A stretch of 64,000 nucleotides of DNA. Origin: Anaerostipes sp. Lineage in GTDB: Bacteria; Bacillota; Clostridia; Lachnospirales; Lachnospiraceae. The translations under genes were made by a program, and so were the position numbers. The notes below the pieces were generated by a model. It was not told where the DNA came from. It saw only the letters and a program-made list of their open reading frames with translations, and did no database searches. The stretch covers positions 186,001-250,000 of the forward strand of contig NZ_JAGZSD010000004.1 of NCBI RefSeq assembly GCF_018381315.1, in the 5' to 3' direction. Below, piece by piece: positions 58,674-64,000 of this stretch. The stretch's first letter is position 1. Every line of letters begins with the position of its first letter.

Positions 58674-59567
58674 TTATTCGGGTGTATGAAATGCCAGATA
58701 TGCCGCACCAACCAGACCGCAGTCTTCTCCCAGCTGCGCCGGCACAATGCGGATATTGTCCCTCAGCGCTGTGTATACCTTTTCTTCCGCTCTTCTCTGG
58801 ATTTCTTTAATAAATCCGGGAATTTTCAACGCCACGCTCCCTCCAAGTACAAACAGGTCAGGATCCAGAACCCCATATAAGATTCCGATAAAATTTGACA
58901 GGAATTCATATGCATCCTCCATAATCTCTTTTGCCGCTGTGTTCCCTTTTCCTGCAAGCTGATAAACCTCACCGGCATGCTTTACAGAAAGTCCGGCTTC
59001 CTCTGCCCTCCTGACAATGGCAGTTCCGCTGGAGACGGATTCCACAGACCCTTTTTTCAGGTCTCCCTGGAACGGGCCGTCCCTCCACAAGATGGAATTG
59101 GCCACTTCCTGTGCAAATCCCCTGGAACCGTGATAAATCTTCCGGTCAATACAAAATCCTGCCCCTATTCCGGTGGAGACCGTCAGGAACTGTACATATC
59201 TGCTGTTCTTTCCCGCACCCACTGCCGCTTCCGCCAAGCACGCCAGATTTGCATCATTTTCCAGGTATACCGGAACTCCCAGAGCTTTTCCAAGCTTCTT
59301 TTCTATGGGGTAATAATGCCATCCCGGAAGATTGGGCGGGGTCATTACGGTCCCTGCCATCAAATCCAATGGCCCTGGGCATGATATACCTACGCCCTCC
59401 ACTTTTACCTGAAATCTATCAACGACGCTCTTTATACGGCAAATGGTTTCTGCGGCCTCACCTTTGTCCGTCGGAAACTGTTCTCTCTGTACAATATGAT
59501 AGTCTTGATTGATCAAAGCTACTCTTGTATTCGTTCCTCCCACATCAATACCAACTGCATATCTCAT
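58674..59567 (-). CDS. ROK-family protein, zinc motif missing
   Basis: 297 aa with the ATP loop AVGIDVGGTNTRVALI and the sugar-binding, catalytic VYLENDANLACLAE (Asp). The usual ROK zinc site (CxCGxxGCxE) is replaced by PFQGDLKKGSVES, and the upstream EIGH motif reads EVANSI, so the metal-holding Cys and His residues are gone. It could be a kinase of an unusual sugar, or a regulator derived from a kinase, although no helix-turn-helix is present. It lies 74 bp upstream of the PfkB gene. Confidence 0.82.
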   Translation of the reverse strand: MRYAVGIDVGGTNTRVALINQDYHIVQREQFPTDKGEAAETICRIKSVVDRFQVKVEGVGISCPGPLDLMAGTVMTPPNLPGWHYYPIEKKLGKALGVPVYLENDANLACLAEAAVGAGKNSRYVQFLTVSTGIGAGFCIDRKIYHGSRGFAQEVANSILWRDGPFQGDLKKGSVESVSSGTAIVRRAEEAGLSVKHAGEVYQLAGKGNTAAKEIMEDAYEFLSNFIGILYGVLDPDLFVLGGSVALKIPGFIKEIQRRAEEKVYTALRDNIRIVPAQLGEDCGLVGAAYLAFHTPE

Positions 59568-59600
59568 ATCTTTCCGCCTTTCCTTGATTGATGAAATACC

Positions 59601-59628
59601 AAAAGAAAAGAGCAGCTAAAGCCGCCCC
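59601..59628 (-). terminator. Weak terminator after the first aldolase gene
   Basis: Minus-strand GCGGC-TTTA-GCTGC stem with CTTTTCTTTT following, in the 79-bp gap before the ROK gene. Probably only partial termination in the operon. Confidence 0.5.
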
Positions 59629-59646
59629 TTTCCCCAAACGATCATT

Positions 59647-60516
59647 TTACTCATAGTAATATTTTACTTTGTCTCCTGAATCAAACAGTGCTATTTTTTC
59701 TGCAACCACTGCCTTGCAGGCCTTAATCGGCTCCGGATAAATTTCCAAAGGTTCGCGGTATTCCGGATGCTCTTTTAAAACCTCCCGGCATTTTGCATAA
59801 AAGGCCACTTTGATATCACTGGAAATGTTAATCTTAGAGATGCCGATCTTCACTGCTTTTGCAATCTCTTCATCCTTATTGCTGGATCCCCCATGCAGTA
59901 CCAGAGGGATATCCAATGAGTCTTTTAATTTTTTCAGGATATCCAGCCTGAGTTCCGGTTTCATATCACTCGGATATATTCCATGGGCCGTTCCGATAGC
60001 TACGGCCAGGGTATCAATACCTGTCTGTTTCACAAAATCATCTGCCTGCTCAGGATCCGTATAGATTACACCGGTGGTTCCGCCTTCGATTGAATTCCCG
60101 GTGGTTCCAATGGTTCCTAACTCGCTCTCCACAGAAACGCCCACAAGATGAGCAACCTCACATACTTTTTTTGTGACCGCAACATTTTCTTCATACGGAA
60201 GTGTCGATGCATCGATCATAACGGATGTGAATCCTGCCCGGATAGCCTGCATGACAGTCTCAAATGTGTCGCCGTGGTCCAGATGAATAACTACCGGCAC
60301 ATCTGTTTTTGATGCTTCATAGATCATACTTTGAACCAGACTGTCCTCCACAAAATGGAACTCGTCAGGAGACATCTCCAGGATCACTGGGCTTCTCAAT
60401 TCTTTTACTTTCTGCATAACCGCTTTTAACAGCTGGTCACTTCCGATATTAAATGCAGGCACTGCAAATCCTTTTTCGTCTGCTACCTTCAGCAGATCTT
60501 TCATATTCATAAGCAT
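59647..60516 (-). CDS. Class II fructose-bisphosphate/tagatose-type aldolase 1
   Basis: 289 aa zinc aldolase of the FbaA/KbaY-GatY fold. Metal and catalytic residues are in VVIHLDHGDTFETVMQ, SVESELG, GTAHGIYPSDMKPEL and LVLHGGSSNKDEE. The size (about 285 aa) is nearer the GatY/KbaY and sugar-phosphate aldolases than the E. coli FbaA. It should cleave a 1,6-bisphosphorylated or related ketose to DHAP and an aldehyde. Start by the AAGGAG 9 nt upstream. Distinct from the second aldolase, with about 40 percent similarity by eye. Confidence 0.88.
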   Translation of the reverse strand: MLMNMKDLLKVADEKGFAVPAFNIGSDQLLKAVMQKVKELRSPVILEMSPDEFHFVEDSLVQSMIYEASKTDVPVVIHLDHGDTFETVMQAIRAGFTSVMIDASTLPYEENVAVTKKVCEVAHLVGVSVESELGTIGTTGNSIEGGTTGVIYTDPEQADDFVKQTGIDTLAVAIGTAHGIYPSDMKPELRLDILKKLKDSLDIPLVLHGGSSNKDEEIAKAVKIGISKINISSDIKVAFYAKCREVLKEHPEYREPLEIYPEPIKACKAVVAEKIALFDSGDKVKYYYE

Positions 60517-60540
60517 TGTTCATTTCTCCTTTTATTCTTT

Positions 60541-61395
60541 TTATAATGATTTTCCTTCTGATTTTGACAGTTTAATATATTTTTTTACAAGCTCCCGGCT
60601 GTCGATTTCCACCTGGTGCATCATGACCCAATAATTAATATCCGGATCTCTATCCAGCTGTCTTTTGATACTTTCCACATTGGCATTCATAAAATCACAT
60701 CCCACATTGATTTTATTGATTCCATATTCAACACATTTCCGGATATTATCGTCCCCGGATCCGCTTCCCCCGTGAAGAACCAGAGGCATTTTTGTTTTTT
60801 CTTTAATCCTCTTTAATATTTCAAAATCAAATGCGGGTACAAATCCTTCCGGATAATTTCCATGGGAACTGCCGAAAGAGATTGCCAGTGCATCGATCCC
60901 TGTCTCTCTGGCAAAACGCAGCGCTTCATCCGGATCTGTCTTCATATCATCATCTGTATAGCGGTCCCCTTCACTGGCTCCCATACATCCGATCTCTCCT
61001 TCCACGCTGGCATCAAATTGGCTGGCAAATTCCACAATCTCTCTGGTCATCTTTATGTTGCCTTCCAGGTCATAGGAAGAAGCATCCACCATCACACTGG
61101 AATAACCGTCAGCCAAGGCTTTCTTTAGTAATCCAGTATCCTCACCGTGGTCAAAATTTAATGCAACCTCCACACTGGCTCTCTGAGCCAGTTCTTTTAC
61201 AATAGGTGCAATCAGGCCGCTGTCGCAGTGTTTTACCATATGCTCCTGTACAATATTTACAATAACCGGTGCTCTTAAAGACTGGGCCGCCTCAATAACT
61301 GCCCTGGCTGTTTCTATATTAAAGCAGTTGATTGCCATGACTGCATAGTTTCCTTCATTTGCACGTCTCAGCATTCCCTTCATAGATACATACAT
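60541..61395 (-). CDS. Class II fructose-bisphosphate/tagatose-type aldolase 2
   Basis: 284 aa. Same fold, with EVALNFDHGEDTGLLKKALA, SVEGEIGCMGASEGD, SFGSSHGNYPEGF and LVLHGGSGSGDDN. The first metal His is kept in the DH pair; the residue before differs from the paralogue (NFDH versus HLDH). Two aldolases in one operon suggest either stereoisomeric substrates or a two-subunit enzyme like GatY with its partner. The gap to its neighbours is 13-24 bp. Confidence 0.88.
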   Translation of the reverse strand: MYVSMKGMLRRANEGNYAVMAINCFNIETARAVIEAAQSLRAPVIVNIVQEHMVKHCDSGLIAPIVKELAQRASVEVALNFDHGEDTGLLKKALADGYSSVMVDASSYDLEGNIKMTREIVEFASQFDASVEGEIGCMGASEGDRYTDDDMKTDPDEALRFARETGIDALAISFGSSHGNYPEGFVPAFDFEILKRIKEKTKMPLVLHGGSGSGDDNIRKCVEYGINKINVGCDFMNANVESIKRQLDRDPDINYWVMMHQVEIDSRELVKKYIKLSKSEGKSL

Positions 61396-61408
61396 TTTCT
61401 TTTACCCC

Positions 61409-62491
61409 TTATGAAATTTTGATGTCAGAGAAATCAATATCTTCCTCTTCTTCCGTGTCAGCCTGATTTTCCACAGGTTTCTTTTTGAGTATAAACAGAA
61501 GGATTCCTGTGATCACTGAACCGATGGCCAGTGCCAGACAGAACTGCAGCGGCTTATTCATGGCCGGAACAATAAACATTCCTCCGGACGGCACTGGTGA
61601 TTCCACGCCCCACATCATTGATAATCCACCGCCGATGGCAGCTCCCACCGTACAAGAAAATACCACGCGTACCAGATCGTTCATGGCGATCGGAATGACC
61701 CCTTCCGTGATCATACAGATGCCCATTGGAAATGCGATCTTAATATTATCTTCTTCCTCTTTATTATATTTTTTCTTCTTTGTAAATTTTGACACCGCAT
61801 AAGAGAGAGTCACTCCGAACGGAGGAACCATAGATGCCAGGATCTTTACTGCCTCCGGCCCCTGGACACCTTCCAGCAGCAAGCCGTCCGCAAACAGCGA
61901 GGCAACTTTGTTGACAGGGCCTCCGAAGTCAAAGGCGGCCATTCCTCCCATAATGGCACCAAATACAAATTTGGCGCTGCCCTGCATGCTTGTCAGGAAC
62001 TCTGTCAGTGCGTTCGTCAGCCATACGATCGGCACTCCAATGACAAAAAACATTAGAAGCCCAACCACAATCGACGCAATGGTCGGAACAATCATCATCG
62101 GCATCAGACCCTCCGCCCATTTCGGAACTTTCAGATTATCCTTAAGCCAAAGTACGAAGAATCCGACAATATAGCCTCCCAGCATACCTCCTAAAAATCC
62201 GGCTCCGATCTCTTTTGCGATACAGCCGATCAGCAGACCCGGGGCAATTCCCGGCCTGTCTGCAATTGAGTAAGCAATCGCTGCAGAAATCACCGGTGCA
62301 AGCAGGCTCATTCCCAATACTCCCAGACTGGTCAAGGCAGACGGCACAGAAAATGATTTTGCATAATCTTCAATGACAGATCCGCCGGTCAGATTTCCAA
62401 TGGCAATCAGCAGACCGGAAGCCACAACCAACGGCAGCATATAAGAGATGGCCGTCATGGCATGTTTTTTTAACTGTAAATTTTTTAGCAT
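61409..62491 (-). CDS. PTS system fructose-type permease, EIIC component
   Basis: 360 aa membrane permease of the fructose/mannitol superfamily. It has about nine membrane segments, the loop YMLPLVVASGLLIAIGNLTG, SAAIAYSIADRPGIAPGLL with the FruA-like RPG motif, AFDFGGPVNKVASLF and MCMITEGVIP-like ICMITEGVIPIA near 248-258. The acidic C-tail (TEEEEDIDFSD) faces the cytosol. It carries a ketose across the membrane with phosphorylation by EIIB. It is 21 bp after EIIB. Confidence 0.92.
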   Translation of the reverse strand: MLKNLQLKKHAMTAISYMLPLVVASGLLIAIGNLTGGSVIEDYAKSFSVPSALTSLGVLGMSLLAPVISAAIAYSIADRPGIAPGLLIGCIAKEIGAGFLGGMLGGYIVGFFVLWLKDNLKVPKWAEGLMPMMIVPTIASIVVGLLMFFVIGVPIVWLTNALTEFLTSMQGSAKFVFGAIMGGMAAFDFGGPVNKVASLFADGLLLEGVQGPEAVKILASMVPPFGVTLSYAVSKFTKKKKYNKEEEDNIKIAFPMGICMITEGVIPIAMNDLVRVVFSCTVGAAIGGGLSMMWGVESPVPSGGMFIVPAMNKPLQFCLALAIGSVITGILLFILKKKPVENQADTEEEEDIDFSDIKIS

Positions 62492-62512
62492 TGTTATCCT
62501 CCCTTTTCTTTT

Positions 62513-62827
62513 CTAATTTTTCATAACTTTTCCCTGGATGGTCAGCAGCAGTTTCTTCGGCGCTTTGATCACTGCCTCCGTCGGGACCTCCACAATGGGC
62601 AGCCCCTTGAAGCGTTCCTTTCCGCCGACTTTGATGTCCGCTGCGATCAGCGCCACGTCTGCTTCCCTGATCTGTTCCGGTGTCACCTCATCCTCTGTCC
62701 CTATGGTCCCCTGTGTTTCAATATGTGCCTCAAATCCAAGTTCCTGGGCTGCCCTTACAATTTTTTCTTTTGCAATATATGTGTGGGCAATTCCTGATGT
62801 ACAAGCTGCAATTCCTACAATCTTCAT
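62513..62827 (-). CDS. PTS system fructose-type EIIB component
   Basis: 104 aa. The active Cys lies in IVGIAACTSGIAHTYIAKEK at residue 9, in the standard loop of fructose-type IIB. The rest follows the fold with DVALIAADIKVGGKERF. It takes phosphate from EIIA and passes it to the sugar. It is encoded apart from EIIA, with 411 bp between them. Confidence 0.93.
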   Translation of the reverse strand: MKIVGIAACTSGIAHTYIAKEKIVRAAQELGFEAHIETQGTIGTEDEVTPEQIREADVALIAADIKVGGKERFKGLPIVEVPTEAVIKAPKKLLLTIQGKVMKN

Positions 62828-62936
62828 TCTCTGTATCCTCCTTCCTTTCTGGCTGATGAACTTTATCCTGTGAATAAATCATACTATGGTTTGGGCATCT
62901 GTGTTCATTAAGTCCGGGCTTTTTAATGCGGAACTT

Positions 62937-62965
62937 CTTTTCCTTTTCCCACAGAAAAGGAAAAG
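62937..62965. other. Perfect 12-bp inverted repeat upstream of EIIB
   Basis: Arms CTTTTCCTTTTC and GAAAAGGAAAAG with a 5-bp centre. It has no good T-run, so it is either a weak terminator, an operator of the EIIB promoter, or an RNA hairpin in the leader. Confidence 0.6.
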
Positions 62966-63060
62966 TTTTAACACTTTATTCCGGTAATTTTTTATAGATA
63001 AGCGGAAGCTTTCATCCTGCAGCGGTCTGCTTTAACAGACATCCATACGTGATTGTTCGC

Positions 63061-63196
63061 AATAAGAAAGAATCCCGCTTGCGGGATTCTCCGTCTGCGG
63101 CGGGTCGCTTTGGCGACATGATTCCTTATCGCCGCAGTGCGATCCTCGCGGAGCGTTTTTTATTTCATAGGACGCACTTTCCTATGAAATAGAAAA
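63061..63196 (-). repeat. Family A repeat, copy 6 (full length)
   Basis: Full unit with AGAATCCCGCTTGCGGGATT, CCGTCTGCGGCGG, GTCGCTTTGGCGAC, GCGATCCTCGCGGAGCG and the palindrome TTTCATAGGACG / CCTATGAAAT. Its left end on the minus strand joins the terminator after EIIA. Confidence 0.88.
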
Positions 63197-63220
63197 CAGC
63201 TCCGGAAAAACCGGAACTGT
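63194..63220 (-). terminator. Terminator after EIIA
   Basis: Minus-strand ACAGTTCCGG-TTTTT-CCGGAGCTGT (one wobble), then TTTTCTATTT. It separates the EIIA gene from the EIIB-EIIC-aldolase unit. Confidence 0.7.
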
Positions 63221-63238
63221 CTGTTCTCTCATTAAATC

Positions 63239-63688
63239 CTATGAAAATACTGCTTTTAAATCTTCCACATTTTCTGCTTTCAGAAGTGTATTTACAGCCT
63301 CATCGTTCCCCAGAGTCCTGGCAACTTCCGCCAGGAGTTTTAAATGTGTCTTGGCGTTCTCGTTGTCATTTCCCACTGCAAACAAGAAGATAAGTTTTAC
63401 GCCTCTTCCGTCTAAAGTCTCCCACTGTATCTCATGATCCAGCTTGCCAATAGCGATTCCCACCTGTGTGACCGAACTGCTCTTTCCGTGGGGGATAGCC
63501 ACAAAGTTTCCGATTCCGGTCTGTCCCTGCGCTTCCCTCACATAAATATCTGCCACATACTCATCCACATCTGCGATATATCCTGCCGACTTTAATTTTT
63601 CTGCCAGATATAAAATTGCCTCTTTTTTATCATCTGCATCCATATGCAGGTCAATGACTCTCTCATCCAACACACTTTTAATATCCAT
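63239..63688 (-). CDS. PTS system fructose-type EIIA component
   Basis: 149 aa. The phospho-acceptor His is in IGNFVAIPHGKSSSV, and KLIFLFAVGNDNENAKTHL and LAEVARTLG follow, all typical for PTS_EIIA_2. It accepts phosphate from HPr and gives it to EIIB. It lies 22 bp downstream of the regulator gene cut by the window end. Confidence 0.94.
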   Translation of the reverse strand: MDIKSVLDERVIDLHMDADDKKEAILYLAEKLKSAGYIADVDEYVADIYVREAQGQTGIGNFVAIPHGKSSSVTQVGIAIGKLDHEIQWETLDGRGVKLIFLFAVGNDNENAKTHLKLLAEVARTLGNDEAVNTLLKAENVEDLKAVFS

Positions 63689-63710
63689 CCTTGTCCTCCT
63701 TTTCCTTTCA

Positions 63711-64000
63711 CTACTGAATCAGATATTTATACACTTCAATTGTTGATTTCATATTCCTTAACATTTTGATCTTTTCCTCTGTATCAATCAGAGACACGTA
63801 TTCCTTGTAAAACAACTGGATGCGGTGAATCTCATCTCTTGTGTTCATTTTAAATGCAAGCAGAAATACAATCTGGATCTGTTCCTCGTCCCACATAACC
63901 GGCTTCTCTAAAAAAGCGATAGCCACCTTTGATTCATTCACAGCGGTGGGAGATCCATGGGGAAGGCTGATCCCGTTCCCGATGGTTGTTGTTGTCTTGC
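63711..64000 (-). CDS. PTS-controlled transcription regulator, C-terminal EIIA domain only (partial)
   Basis: Only the last 96 codons are inside the window; the frame stays open to the edge. It has TIGNGISLPHGSPTAVNESK with the EIIA active His, then VAIAFLEKPVMWDEEQIQIV and the helix ending KSTIEVYKYLIQ. The GTG at 63941 is not the real start. In Gram-positive bacteria such a domain is usual at the end of MtlR/LicR-type activators (HTH, two PRDs, EIIB, EIIA). It likely activates the PTS operon below it. Confidence 0.82.
   Translation of the reverse strand, partial: KTTTTIGNGISLPHGSPTAVNESKVAIAFLEKPVMWDEEQIQIVFLLAFKMNTRDEIHRIQLFYKEYVSLIDTEEKIKMLRNMKSTIEVYKYLIQ

Overview
The window looks like chromosomal DNA from an anaerobic, spore-forming, low-to-mid GC Firmicute, most likely a Lachnospiraceae-type gut clostridium. 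An Anaerostipes-like genus is a guess only. The grounds are: strong AGGAGG ribosome sites and sigma-A promoters, dipicolinate synthase genes (spoVF), a desulfoferrodoxin-type superoxide reductase, a type-2 GalT, a glmS ribozyme, the tig-clpP-clpX-lon order, and a fused FolB-FolK. Almost all genes lie on the minus strand. I see no prophage, insertion sequence, CRISPR array or conjugative element.

Layout. 0.1-4.5 kb: methionine ABC transporter metQ-metN-metI followed by an FAD-linked dehydrogenase. It is preceded by an unannotated 43-codon ORF with 10 Met codons, which has its own promoter and a terminator. 4.5-10 kb: a VOC protein, a WYL/HTH regulator, two Gln-Lys tRNA pairs, a nitroreductase and two cytidylate-kinase-like paralogues. 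10-14 kb: asnB, dpaB/dpaA and superoxide reductase. 14-16.7 kb: an AgrC/AgrA-like histidine kinase and LytTR regulator, flanked on one side by a 10-codon peptide gene and on the other by a promoter with LytTR-type boxes that drives a structured, terminated RNA. 16.8-24.4 kb: Leloir galactose operon (symporter, galK, galM, galT, galE) with a divergent LacI-type regulator and four operator-like sites. 24.4-31.2 kb: sir2, NusG_II, Gx and ApbE genes (resembling part of a flavin-based extracellular electron transfer locus), then ribD-ribE-ribBA-ribH under an FMN riboswitch. 31-42 kb: GH13 glucosidase, MATE exporter, diguanylate cyclase, RidA, an unknown lipoprotein, signal peptidase I, purA and an LTA-synthase-like sulfatase. 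42-52.5 kb: pheA, a folate operon, lon, clpX, clpP and tig. 52.6-57 kb: a second LTA-synthase-like protein, then the glmS ribozyme and glmS. 57-64 kb: a coiled-coil repeat protein and a fructose-type PTS operon with two class II aldolases, a ROK protein and a PfkB kinase, headed by a PTS regulator cut by the window edge.

The most unusual layer is intergenic. Family A is a structured repeat of about 40-140 bp with seven copies. Each copy abuts the T-tract of a rho-independent terminator on the minus strand, which suggests a small element that targets terminators. Family B (seven full or partial copies) contains a -35/-10-like pair with exactly 17 bp spacing, pointing into the downstream gene, so it may disperse promoters. 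Family C (three copies) is a short palindrome with a conserved core and variable inverted arms. None of these was tested by search; all calls come from reading the sequence.
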